Shown here: piece by piece, positions 48,685 through 60,300 of the stretch
Layout: every line of letters begins with the position of its first letter
How positions within the stretch are numbered: position 1 is the stretch's first letter
Assembly: GCA_023313575.1 (NCBI GenBank)
Contig: JAJTTP010000014.1
Location: 930,001-994,000, forward strand
Source of the DNA: Eutypella sp. D-1
Taxonomy: Eukaryota > Ascomycota > Sordariomycetes > Xylariales > Diatrypaceae
Length of the DNA: 64,000 nucleotides
Direction: 5' to 3'
Made by a program: the position numbers and the translations under genes
Notes under the pieces: generated by a model
Told to the model about the DNA's origin: nothing
Database searches by the model: none
The model's input: only the letters and a program-made list of their open reading frames with translations

Positions 48685-50817
48685 TCAGCCAGCTACATGA
48701 AGCGTACGCAGCGAAATCCCCTCTTCTTGAAGGCTATCTTGGCTGATGTCGGATCTGGATGCAACGCTGGTACGTCTGTCTCCTTTCCGCAGGTAAACTG
48801 GAATATGCCGAGACGCCTGATTCAGCTGCGTGGCAGTCATCAAGGAGTCCCCGGCCCCGGCTATGTTCTCGAAACGGTCCTGGGATTCTAGGCTGCGGTC
48901 GTCGGTCCCAATCAGTAGAGTCCTGTAATATAGAAGTGGTAGGAGGTTGCCTTTCCAGGCCATCTCTTCGCCGCGATGCCGTACGCTCCTGAGGATTGTT
49001 GCGACCAGGAGAGCCGCCACTATGACAAGAAGGAAAATTGGCAGGAGTATCCATTCCCACTCAAATATGGTATAGCCTAACCTTTCCAAAGCGTCGCCGT
49101 TCACTTTCTGGGATGTACCTGGAGCCTTCCCCAGACCAAGTCGGAACTGGTTCGTGATTGCTAGGGCGATCGCCGAGAATCGGTCACTTATGGTCTGGAA
49201 CGAGGCTTGTTTTTGTTGCCAAAATGGCTCCAGCCACCAAGCATCACGGCAGCTGGCGTAAGAGCCCTGCTGATCGTCCCATGTGCAGGTGCCATTCAGT
49301 AAATGTGTGGTATAGAACGAGGCAAGGAGCAAGCGGTGGAAATTGCTCATGCGAATTAAACATTGTTCCGAGGCCATAATGGATGGGTACGAAGGCGCTC
49401 CATCTGGTGATAACAAACGGACTGCTGTGGCATCGGCTGCGGTAGACATATTGGACGTGGTGTATACGGTGTCGCCGTGGCGACATGGCGACTGAACCGC
49501 AGAGAGGAAGATAGTAGCATCTATGTCACGGTTGCCGGCGAATAGGTCTTCCGCCTCCGAGGCCGTGTAATCCCCAATGTCCGGGTATAAAGGCGTGGTA
49601 TCAACTATTTTTTCGTCTAACTGACCATTTCCTACGGAAGCCGAGTAGTATCGCATACAAGGATATAGTGAACACGAGGCTGCAATTGGCTGTGTTGGAC
49701 GGGCCTCGGGATCAGTCTGGTCCTGACCAGCAGCGAGACTCATGGTCAACATGGTGGCGTTCACAAAGCTCCACCGCAACTCCGCTGCCATTTGCGGCTT
49801 GATTATTGGGTCTGCCCAAGCAAAATCGTCTCCTGAAACAACAGACAGCCAAGGCCCTAGGTCGGATGGTGTTATTTCGACACCGTTTGGTAGCGAGTAT
49901 CTTGTTTTCTCGTGAGGATCCATGACGAAACTGCGAGATATCATCGAGCTCACATCGTAACATTTTCTGCATACGCCCAGGGTTGTATGGGTTATGTTTT
50001 GCACTGTGCCGGACGGCTGCCCCCTTTCGCTGACTGGGAAAGTGCAGTTTCCTGTCGAGCAATCCACTGGGATGATCGTGTCGTTACTAGCCGGGTTTGC
50101 AAAAGCGTTGTACATGGCACTTTTGGCATCAGGTCTTAGGGTGTAATTTCCATAGTCCGAGCTGCTAAGTGTCCTCAAGTGTAATTCTCCGTCCAACGTA
50201 TGAGAAATAGGAAGTGATGCCCTGCGCATCGATGACACTACGCGCTCGTAATCTATTGATATCGATTGCTGGACGCAAGGTCCAATTGTCAATGAAAGCA
50301 CAATCACCAATAGAGCCAGGCACGTGGAAAGAGACCTGCGAATCACAATTGGTAATAGCTTTACCGCACCAAAAAGGCCCCGACTTGCGTTTTCAAAGTA
50401 CTGCATGTGCGATAGCGGTCGTACGGCTGACGATGCTGACCAAAACCAGACCCATTTCTCCTGGCAAACAATCTCTACCGCAATAGCGGCCAAGAGGGTG
50501 CGATAGAGTGTGGACAGTATGTTTACCAGAGTATTAGGTGTGATAGTAAAGGGCCATTCCTTCTGATACAGATTGTCCGCCTTGACGAGGATGGTAAGCA
50601 TTGCAGCCATGAGGCCTGTTGCCAGAAACAATGCTATTATTTCCCAAAGCCATGGCAATATAGATAGCTCGTACACACCGCGATGCTTATGACTGGGGCC
50701 AGAGGAATTCGGTTCGTTAAGAGGTTGCTTATCAGGAGGAGCCGCCAGTGGTACGACTCCGGATACTAGTTTTTCGGCTGAAGTTTCGCCCCCGTTGGAG
50801 TATGAAACGTATGCCAT
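48685..50817 (-). CDS. DUF3176 family membrane protein
   Basis: A single-exon gene of 710 residues. After a polar N-terminus come the DUF3176-type hydrophobic pairs: WLWEIIALFLATGLMAAMLT (about residue 57 onwards), a second segment ending EIVCQEKWVWFW, and a third (CLALLVIVLSLTIGPCVQQS). A large, mostly extracellular-type domain follows with many N-glycosylation sequons and cysteines (CSTGNCTFP, CRKCYDV, CSLYPCMRYY). A final membrane segment (LLPIFLLVIVAALLVATIL) precedes a short cytoplasmic tail. The family is common and often multi-copy in filamentous ascomycetes; its function is not known. The first ATG in frame (50817) was used. Codon use is less GC-biased than in the housekeeping genes, as is usual for such accessory families. 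Confidence 0.88.
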   Translation of the reverse strand: MAYVSYSNGGETSAEKLVSGVVPLAAPPDKQPLNEPNSSGPSHKHRGVYELSILPWLWEIIALFLATGLMAAMLTILVKADNLYQKEWPFTITPNTLVNILSTLYRTLLAAIAVEIVCQEKWVWFWSASSAVRPLSHMQYFENASRGLFGAVKLLPIVIRRSLSTCLALLVIVLSLTIGPCVQQSISIDYERVVSSMRRASLPISHTLDGELHLRTLSSSDYGNYTLRPDAKSAMYNAFANPASNDTIIPVDCSTGNCTFPVSERGQPSGTVQNITHTTLGVCRKCYDVSSMISRSFVMDPHEKTRYSLPNGVEITPSDLGPWLSVVSGDDFAWADPIIKPQMAAELRWSFVNATMLTMSLAAGQDQTDPEARPTQPIAASCSLYPCMRYYSASVGNGQLDEKIVDTTPLYPDIGDYTASEAEDLFAGNRDIDATIFLSAVQSPCRHGDTVYTTSNMSTAADATAVRLLSPDGAPSYPSIMASEQCLIRMSNFHRLLLASFYTTHLLNGTCTWDDQQGSYASCRDAWWLEPFWQQKQASFQTISDRFSAIALAITNQFRLGLGKAPGTSQKVNGDALERLGYTIFEWEWILLPIFLLVIVAALLVATILRSVRHRGEEMAWKGNLLPLLYYRTLLIGTDDRSLESQDRFENIAGAGDSLMTATQLNQASRHIPVYLRKGDRRTSVASRSDISQDSLQEEGISLRTLHVAG

Positions 50818-53800
50818 ATTAAAGGCGGTTGAGTTTAGCAACAGGATAGCCGGTGAAGGTAAGGAAGTTGTATATATGAAGTATGGGCGTGAATGAGAAA
50901 GTCCACGAGCACTTGGGTTGAACTCAAACTCAAAATATTAATGATTAAAGACTCGTTATCTTCTGTATAGAAATATATAAACCTATCTTAAATATATTGA
51001 AATACTAGACGGCAATGATTTATTTAAGTAAAGGAAGGGCGAGGAAACCATTGCAGTCCAGACAGTACGCAGCCCGAGTCTAAGAAAAGTTGTCGCCAGA
51101 TTTCTGCACTGGTACGGCACAATCGCATAATACAGCCTCCGTATACTTTCTGGCTCTGACTTAACTGTTACGGATTGAACATTCGTGTTGCCTCTCCACG
51201 ATATAATTATGTGCAGGGGTACACACACACACATATATATATATATAGCTGTAAGCACCAGTATGATTACCACAAGTGCAATATTTCACCAATCTCTTGT
51301 GCCCCGATGGTGTAGTTAACGGTTTGGTGCAGCTGTAACGTTAACTACATGTGCCGCATCGGTGGTTGTTGGACGCTGCAGGCTCTATTTACAATCCTCA
51401 CTATAACATATAACGTAATATGGCATGATCCTGCTTCACATATTATTACAGGCCAGTTTGTATTCACACGTACAGGATTACTCCAATGTTTGCTATATTT
51501 CTGCTCTATAGCAGGAATATTAGTCTTGGACATATGCTATTGTTCTGGGTGGTCTGTGATGCGCTGTATCTGGCGTCTGACATACTTTTGCTATTTCAGA
51601 ATGTGCCGAGCTTCTGCTGTCTCCGATGACGGTGGTCGATTGCGGCTGATTCCTTGGCCAACCTGTCACGTTCAAGACTACCAATTTAGGCAGTTCGTGG
51701 GAGCCCTCTAGGGGAGGGGAAAGGAAGAGGATTATTACCTGGCCATCAGGCTGCGAGCCTTGCGATAGGTAAGCAGAAGGCCTCAGGTACGCCAAGCCTA
51801 GATCATCAGATCATCACCAATGATATTGACCTCTTACGCGAAGAGTTCCACTTAAACTATGTAACAAGGTCTTCTGGTTTCCCTATTGGTAGGCCATGAA
51901 GAGCACCACATGCGGCTCAGTAGACCTCTATACGACGATTCGCTAGGATATTCTTTTTCCAAGAGCCATGGAAGGGTGCAATAGGGCCCCAAAAGGGGAG
52001 CGTCATGATTTCCCGGCCGCGACACAATCCTCCGTTCATTCGAACACATGAGTACAGCAGTTAATGAAAAAATAGCTAGAGCAAGATGTAAAAAGGACGA
52101 GGAGATGGTATGGCACATCTAGAACCCGGACCGATGATAGAGACCAACTCGAGGTGGGAAGTTCATATCCCATGTGCACTAAGTACTTCTGCGCTCAGCA
52201 AACAGATGAAGGGCCAGTTAGTTATCGCTGTTGTTTATGACTGGGCATACAGAACTGCTATTTTTCGAGGCTGTTGCTGAGTTATGTATGAAGGCACTCA
52301 GTACGTCGTTAAGGTGTCTTGAATAAAGGTGGGTCTGTACGGGGTAGAAAAGGGGGCAATCCCCCAAAGTGTACAATCTGATCCATGGATAACTTCAAAC
52401 TGAAACTGTAGGCGTCAATTACGTGCATCGCTTCTATTTTGTTACAGTGCGCAGATGATTGGTATAGGACTATCGATAACTACCAATATGCCTTGACTTT
52501 TCTACTACCAACCTTCCGTATTCCCCTTACAATGGCAGTTGAGCTAGATGCATGGGGGCTTCCTAGCAATAGCTGACAAGAGGATACTGCCTCATAAGAA
52601 GCCGAGGACAGAGTCGCACTAGTCCAGGACCATCTCTCTTCTCCAAATTCTAGCAACACCCACAATGCCCCAATGCCTGAACGGACGAGTGTTCGATGTA
52701 GAGACCTCCTTTTATATGACTGAACGTTTAACACTAGACGGATGAGTTACCTGCTGCGATGGTATGGGAGAAAGCTCCACAACCAATAGTAGGATGCTCT
52801 CATTGGTTACGGCAATTTGAAATATCCAGGGTGGGTCTACCGGACGGTCCAAGAGTTGTGAGACCCAATCTCAGCGCCTGTGTTCTCGGTGCACTCTAGG
52901 TACTTAGGTAGCACATGTGAGCACCTCGTTAGTGAATGGTGGCACGAATAACGGCGGTACAGTACCGACGCCAGGCTGTCATACCGCTGATATTATCACC
53001 AAGGAGTCCAAATGGAATGACGTGTCGACCTATTTAGAAAAGCACCGAATACCTACCACCAAAGAGTGGTCTCTGGATTTTTTCGCCTTCATTTCATGTT
53101 CTTCTCTTTTCGTCGCGATGCAGATCTTTTCTAAGCTGCCGCCTGTGTTCTTCAATGTCACTTGTATCTAAGTCGGATGGGTGCTCGCAGCGCCCCCTTA
53201 TAATTAATATCATATGAGCGCCAAGAGACTCGCTATCGCCAAAGCCTCCAGCTTTGCCAATTCGTGAATTTAACAAAGAAGCATGTCATCGAAGGCTCAT
53301 TGAACCTCAAAAATGCCTACCTTCTGGCAAGACTCCAATAAGCGGTTGCTCACTTAGGCAACTAAGTCCTTGGGGGTAAGTTGGATAATCACTCACTACC
53401 CCAAGGAAATCACTTGGAAACACGGCGACCCCAGGCCTGAGCAACAGGTGATCAGTCGATTCCCCTCTCGCCCTCCCACCAGGCTAATACCTTCCGTTTC
53501 AAAGCGTTTACACGATATGAGGCCTTAGACCAATGCCACTAGTAAGAAGCAGCTCTCACATTGTCTTGCCTTTGGCCTAGCCCTTCGAGATGTGTCCGTT
53601 CTTAGGCGAATCGGCCACGACTGCCTGAAGTGTTGTTGTAGGCGAGATTAAGATGGGCCAGCAACGAACAGCGCAAGGCCTCAGTGGCGATCTCGCTGGG
53701 AGATCTAGACACCTGAGCTAACAGGCAATAGACCCAATTCATAGAAGTCACGTTTTGAAAGCTGAATTGTGTTAGTACGTGCTTATCCATTAAGACACGG

Positions 53801-55403
53801 TGAGTAGATCACCAGACCGTGTAAGGTCTATTATATCGATACGGGAGGCTCAAGATGTACTAACCGAAGTGCATCAATGGTAACGGCCAGGAGGGTGCAG
53901 TCACCACTACCCTCGACCAATAATTTTGAAAACAGTGCGAACGAGCTAGGGCAACCCCACCATTGCATATGAGGGCTTTCCTATACATATTTACTACGCA
54001 ACGCCTCTTCCATCTTGCCTCTGAAATCAGATCGGCATATCCCCTCTTTGAAAGTATCTGCTAAGCCTGTTTGTTACTTCATGACCTCCAGATCATGCAA
54101 ATGGGGTCGCCAAATAGGGTCGCTTGTTAACCAGCTTAACGTATGATATCACTGAGTGTGAGCCTAGGCGACGACTTACAATATAATCCGGGAGGAAACG
54201 AAGTTGTATCAGTTATTCTATCAGAGAATATTACGGGCGCGGTGCAAGAGAAGCACGAGGGTGTAAGTTGGATAAGATAGGAGACCTCCGGGATCTTACA
54301 CAAGCAGAGTGGATGGGAAGATCTATGGAAGGAAAGAAATCTCCGGATCTTTGTGCATGTTATTAGCAAAGCAGGGTAGAGGTCTAGCGGGATGTCTTAT
54401 GTAGTTAGTTGGAATCCACGTTAGAAGTGGCCCGATCAGATGCGGACCGCGCTTCCGCGGGTGCCCGAATGTGAGACAGGCATGGACCACGACCCAACAT
54501 CACGCACCCGCCATGCGAAGAGGAGGGATGGAAGAAGGCGATGCATGAGGCCCCCTTCCCTGCACGGCCGCCACTGCACACACATGGGGATCCGTGACGA
54601 GCGATCGGGCACCACACCTGTCACCGACAGTTTTCCCTCCCATGTACGTACTAAGCATGTGTGTGTATGTATGTATATATCACATGTAAGTCGACCCTGC
54701 AGGGCGACCTGACAGCACGGGGCATGCAGCTTGCCTTATTTGTCTGTTCAAGGGTCTGCGATTGGATCCTTCCGGGGGCGGACCTCCAGGCGCGCTCGCC
54801 GGATCCGATCTGCAGCCAGGATCTAGAAAAGTATCTTTCGACGACTATGCAACACGAGATGCGAAACCATTGTGCTGTTTAGGACATATTCACCACAAAA
54901 TTTCACGCACATTTATTTATACTGATATCGTAAATTATGGCTGTCACTACGGCGTACAGGTTATGGCCCCCAAATTCGCGGACCGGCGTTAAGCCGCGAC
55001 TTTGGCGGCGGTCGTTGGACTAGACGCTCGTCACATGATTTAGACAGGTGTATCGGGGTGCAACGCTCACAGCGAAATCCAAAGTTCGGTGGAAACAGGG
55101 GTATCTATAGGTCAATCGCCATGGTCTTGGCTCAGCGGCCGACTAGTGGTCGGCCAATCAGAGGAGGGCGACTTCCAAGACGGGTATTCGAGATACTCGC
55201 AGGGGAGCACTTGGCCATTGTTGAGACGACATGATGGTCTCACCCGGGATTTATACAGTTCATCTTTTGGGCTCCTAGACGCTCGCGATTCACGTATCGT
55301 TTTAATTTCCCCCACTCAAAGAACCTGGACGAGACCCGCTGGAGTAGACCTGCATCTGCTGATTCGGTTGCGCAACCAGCATACCCGCTAGTCACTTATA
55401 CAT
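50818..55403. other. AT-richer gene-poor region
   Basis: About 4.6 kb with only short frames. An inverted repeat of 11 bases lies at 51311-51321/51339-51349 and a TA-rich tract near 51225-51247. A frame at 55089-55391 ends 12 bases before the next gene start in the same frame and is probably leader. I see no transposase or LTR signature, though eroded repeats are possible. Confidence 0.5.
51311..51349. repeat. Perfect 11-base inverted repeat
   Basis: TGTAGTTAACG at 51311-51321 is matched by its exact reverse complement at 51339-51349, leaving a 17-base loop. It does not sit beside a gene end that would make it a terminator. Confidence 0.7.
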
Positions 55404-57391
55404 ATGTGTGCCGCCAATATGGGGGACCTAGCCCAAGTTGTTGACAGAATTTCTGGACTGCTTGAATCGCAAAGGGGACGTGCTACTTCTGCTGAAGTTG
55501 ACTTTGATCAATATTTTGAGTTTGATCAGTACTATAAGCAACCCGAAGAGTATATCGATACCCCCAGCAAGTCTGATGTCGCATCCATGCCTGGACTCAC
55601 GTCTGGTACATCGGAGGATGGTGGCTCTTCACCCCTGCCCCTTCCCGAGGACAGGGCTCGTGCTAAAGCCCGGCTGGCCGACGCTAAGAAGCAGGATGAC
55701 GAGTTGACTATCCCGCGGCGTGAAATCAGGCCAAAAGGCAACCCTCAATACCCGGCTTACCTTCAGGTGTTCGGTGGAGAAGACGGCGTCGCGAACATGA
55801 CAGACGATTCTAGAGATAGCCCTAGCAGTGATGGAGCCCGCTGGTCTTCTTCTTCAGGAGGAAACTCGCCCTTCACCGAAGCTGGATCGTCGGAGACATC
55901 TAAGCCGGATCGTGGAAAGCGATGTGGGCCACTCCCTGACAGGGAGGCCGTTGCCGAAGTTCGCGAGCTTGGCGCCTGCGTTCGGTGCCGTATACGCAAA
56001 CTCAAGGTAGGCCATCGACCGAAGATTGTCGTCCCCAAGCCTGGCTAATGTAAAAGTAGTGCAACAACCAAGAGACCTGTGACAAGTGCACTACCCATGC
56101 CCAGAATCATAGTGGCAGTGCCACGCCTCTATTGGGCCGTCACCTATGTTTTCGAGGGAAGCTATCCGATATTGGCCTTGCATTCGATGGGGTTTCCGGT
56201 ATGTGACACCGATGGTGGCCCCTTCTCGGGGACAACGACACTCTCTTTATATATCGAGACTGACCTGAGGTAGAGTCTGGCAATACCAGTCACGGCAGCT
56301 TTTGCGCCAAGTTGACGTGGCACATCTTCTTCGAGGATGCGATCAACGCACAGTATCAGGAGATATCTGTGCTGGCGCTGCAGCACGGACAATCCATGTA
56401 TGGTGTCGACTACGCCGCAGGCCAAGACTTATGCTTGTCTCTGAACAAGCACGAACTCCCCGACTCCAGAGCCCTTGTCAACTGGTCAGCACTCCACGCG
56501 GAAAGCAGGGGTGTGAGTGACCTACAGTCAGCACTGGACGCCTTCGTGTTCTCATACGTGAGACTGCAGCTTCCACAGGTATGTGAAACGCGACCTCCCA
56601 AGACAACCTGCCTTGTGTTAACGAATAGCTAGATCGATATAGTGGCCAAAATGCACACCTTGCGGTGCATGTACAGAATTTGGAAAACCAAGTCACTGTA
56701 TTATTGTGCGGTCCCATCGCAAGCCGTTGGCACCTTGCCCGAGTCCATTCATCGCGAGATCAAGGGCATAGCCAAGTCCACGATGAAGTCGGCTGAACGG
56801 GATATCCTGAGTGGCATCGACCGATTCCTGAAGTCTCCCATGCAGAAGTACGAGAAACTTCCGATCTGGGTCTGCATGATGCAGTTGATCCTTACTTACC
56901 GCGACCTAATCGGTGACATGGAGAATGATCATGCGTCACTGGGAGCAACTGGAGCTAGTAAGTTACCTAAGCCCTTAGAGTTGTGAACTTGTTGACCAAC
57001 CTTGGCAAACAGTGTCAGAGACGGTGTCGCATAGCAGAATCAATGGCGTCAAACGCCTGTTCATCGCTTTAGTGATCATGTTCGAGGGTTTTTTCAAGAA
57101 CAAACCACTGGACATCCCGGCTGAAAAGGCCGAGGCGATTCCTCGCGGCCGTTCCTGGAACGAATACCTCCCAGCTGAGCTAAACACGATTGATATCCAG
57201 ATTCAGCAGTTCGGTAAGCACCATGTCTGATTGAGAAAGTTCATGGGACAGGACTAATATGTTTCATAGCATCCATCATTTCGCAGGAGTTCAGCTCGGT
57301 CGATTATGTCCTGACCGCGCTCCGCCCCAAAAAGGCAAAGAGGAGCCAAACACAGACTCGGCAGCCAAAAAGACAGAAGGTAGTCGCATAG
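55404..57391 (+). CDS. Zn2Cys6-like fungal transcription factor with atypical spacing
   Basis: Six exons (55404-56006, 56060-56198, 56274-56578, 56633-56957, 57013-57213, 57270-57391) join in frame to 564 residues; every intron is 53-75 bases with GT..AG ends. The N-terminal 190 residues are acidic and Ser-rich. A zinc-cluster-like motif follows: Cys192-x2-Cys195-x6-Cys202-x5-Cys208-x2-Cys211, then the next Cys at 231. The basic stretch RIRKLK lies between the second and third Cys, as in GAL4-type domains. The first splice junction joins KLK to CNNQETCDKC, which supports the model. The C-terminal part is helical, without a named domain, and ends in a basic tail. A nuclear regulatory role is likely, the target unknown. 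A second in-frame ATG at 55419 is an alternative start. Confidence 0.82.
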
Positions 57392-60300
57392 GCGGCTCAA
57401 AGCTCGATCCGCGTTGAGAGGATGGGTGAGCGGCTACCGGCCAGTGGGGAGAAAAAGAAGAAAAAGAAAAAAAAACACCCCATTCAAACCTGGGTGTTCA
57501 TTCTGATGATTATGAATAGTTTCATTTGTCTCGGGGGCGGCTGTCGTTTGATCAAGGCCGAACGTCGGGGGAGTAGTGGGGAGGGCCCTTGACACGGTAT
57601 GTCCTAACAGCGGGCACCGTGATTTTGGCTGTAGTCGCGACGTTCGGCCTATGATGGCCTGGGTTTGGCACGTGGAGTTGGAACCTGAAGATACCCCCTG
57701 TTGCGTTTGCATGAGTGTAACGTCATGACTAACGAAAACAATCCCTCTTCCGAAGGGATATGAGGATATGAATGATATGACCAAACCTTTCTGTTTCTAT
57801 GGTGTTCAGCGTTTCGAGACGATGTTGTCTGGTATAGCTTGATTGCGATACCTTGCGATGAGGATGAGCGATACTCCCGCTATGCCTTGACAGCCAGTAT
57901 ACCACATGGCTGAAATGTCCAACTGGGGTTACGCTGCATGTAATGTACTTGCAGCGAAGTTCATAAATCCATTCCAGAACGATACGTGCCAGTGTGAATT
58001 GGACATCCTTACAAAACAGAGGTAGCTGTAATTAAAATCCCATTTGACCTAGGTGGTATCGTGGGAGATAGGCAGTAGGACCCGGAGGACTAGATGGTGT
58101 TGTGGCCATGAACCTCGTTACTTACGATCCTATCTTGACAGCGAGACTGGATGTTCTGCGGGTTGTGAATCAATAGATAGCTGGTAGTTCTTCGGCGTAG
58201 GCCCCATGCGATTCAAGAAATGTAGTTTCAGAAGTGATAGCACACACAAGAAGACAGGATGGGGGATACTGCTTGTCACGGGGGGCTGATGTTTAGGACA
58301 GAACGACAGTGTCAGGCCGAGAGAAGGTCAAGGCAAGAAAAGCCGACCAGACTTTCCAGGCAGCCAGGCAGCCAGGCAGCAGGAAGCCCCAGACTTCCAG
58401 GGGTTGGGAGGAGGTTGGGTTCCGGTGGCTTCTGCATGTTTCAATGCAGGGTTCTTGGATGTGATGGTTTCCTTGGTTGAAGCAAACATATACGGTCACG
58501 TGGACGATACGTGTATCCAATAAGTTGGTAGCGGGGTTTGCACTGCCGCAGATATACTTAGTAAGTGAAGGTGTTTTGTTTCTACTTGGTGGGCGACTGG
58601 GGGTGTATCAAGTTGAAGAAATCCAGAATGGATTCACTAGGGAATGGTGAATAAGGAACCTTCAGAGCTGCTCCGTACTTAAACTTAGATTGATTTGACG
58701 TTGGCATCCATTTACCTTTGACGTTGAGGCTTAAATACTGTCGACTGATAACGGCTGCCTATGACCCACCAACTGACAAGCGGGGCCGCCCGACTTATTA
58801 CAACTTCTATATATTACGGTATATGTAACCTGGACGGGGTTGGTTCCACTGTTTCGTCTCGTTCCTCTTCTTGTCCCAACTTCAGGCCGTATGTCTTTGC
58901 GATGCGGTAGTGGTTCGGAGATCCAGCCACATCCCGGATTTGTCGTATCCGTGGTTACATCAACCAGAAATATCAAAGACATCAAGTGGTAACGTCCTTT
59001 AATCTGGAATGATCAATGCTACGTCTTCTCCTGGGATGATTACTCTAAATTTAAGGTAACGGCCGGCTCTCTTACAAGACTACCCGGTTCGACTATACCT
59101 TCATCTCGTGCTTGAATCCTAGAAAGTTGTCGTATTTCATGCAGTAACGGAAAGTCGCACATGATGACGAGCTTATATGCTACAGGTTGTAACTAGTAAA
59201 TTGGCACGAAACCCTGTGATAGACATATATATATACGTTCTACATCCAACTCTCGGTACGACAGCAATATATCGATCTATGATTTATAATGTGCACACCA
59301 CAGACATTTCGAAGCACTAGGTACCTGTCTGGCGTCGACTTGCTCAGATTTAGTTACCTGGCATTTTGGGAAGTCAAACTCTGCCAAGCTCTATTCACGC
59401 ATCGCGTCTTGCGATTGGCCGCGTGGGGGGGTTTAGTAATCCTATTCGCTGAGGCGCAGGGTCTCGTGCCTTAGCCAGTTCCCTTGCTGTAATTGGCCGT
59501 AGGTAAGGTAAGAATTGAGCCCGGTGATTAGTCACTTCAAAGGTGAAGGTTGATGAAGATCTGTTGTGTTGCCCATGTACTTTCAGCTTCACCCGGCTTA
59601 TGAGATGGCAGGCTACTACATCAATGCCTTACCTGCTATGTGCAGGCATTGTGAAGTCTACGTTAAGATATTACTTAGGTAGTTATAGAACACGTGCAAA
59701 GGAACAGCCCAACATCATCGTGCAGCCCTTAGCGCGCGCTGCTTTACCAAAAAAGCCGAGGCCGGTCAGGCGCGGCATAGCGGCCGGTCACATTACTAGA
59801 AATAGCATATCGATCGTTACGGATAGTCCAAGGACCGAAGAGAGGTTTTTTCCTTCTCAACTGTTGACCGCTTCCCCCTTAAGAGTTCAATGTTCTTGTC
59901 TTTCTTAGAGGAAAATAGCGAAGCGATATAGTTATCAGTCGTCATTGACCCCTATACCAGTAGCCCCTGATTATCTCCCGAGGCATCTCTACAATAAATA
60001 CTGTCGAAGTCAAGGATGATTGATGTTTCGATGTCGCAAGAGAACCAAGAATTGGATACGAAGCAAAAAATAAAGCTATGTGTTGTCGCTTTGGGGGCAA
60101 TACGTGGCAGAAGTTATTTTCGGTCCCCCTTGCGAGGAGAGGGGCGGAGGGGGGTTTCGTAAAATGACCCCTCGTCAACCACCACTAACACCATCACATA
60201 GACGAGAATTGTGGTGATCGTCCGCTCACAGCGAGCTGCCTAGACATTGGCGACCAACCATTGTCGGGACTATAATTTTGGGATTGGCTCAGTGTTCTAG

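Noticed and set aside
51301..51350. tRNA-like start (GATGGTGTAGTTAA) in the AT-rich region
   Set aside because: No acceptor stem, anticodon stem or B-box can be completed around it; only the hairpin is real.
52917..53171. 84-residue frame with a hydrophobic end
   Set aside because: No codon bias, no homologous motif and no neighbouring exon; likely chance.
55089..55391. 100-residue frame just before the zinc-cluster gene
   Set aside because: It is in the same frame but ends in a stop 12 bases before the gene's ATG and has no recognisable content; more likely leader or chance.
59080..59105. GGTTCGA sequence resembling a tRNA B-box
   Set aside because: No matching T stem or other arms.
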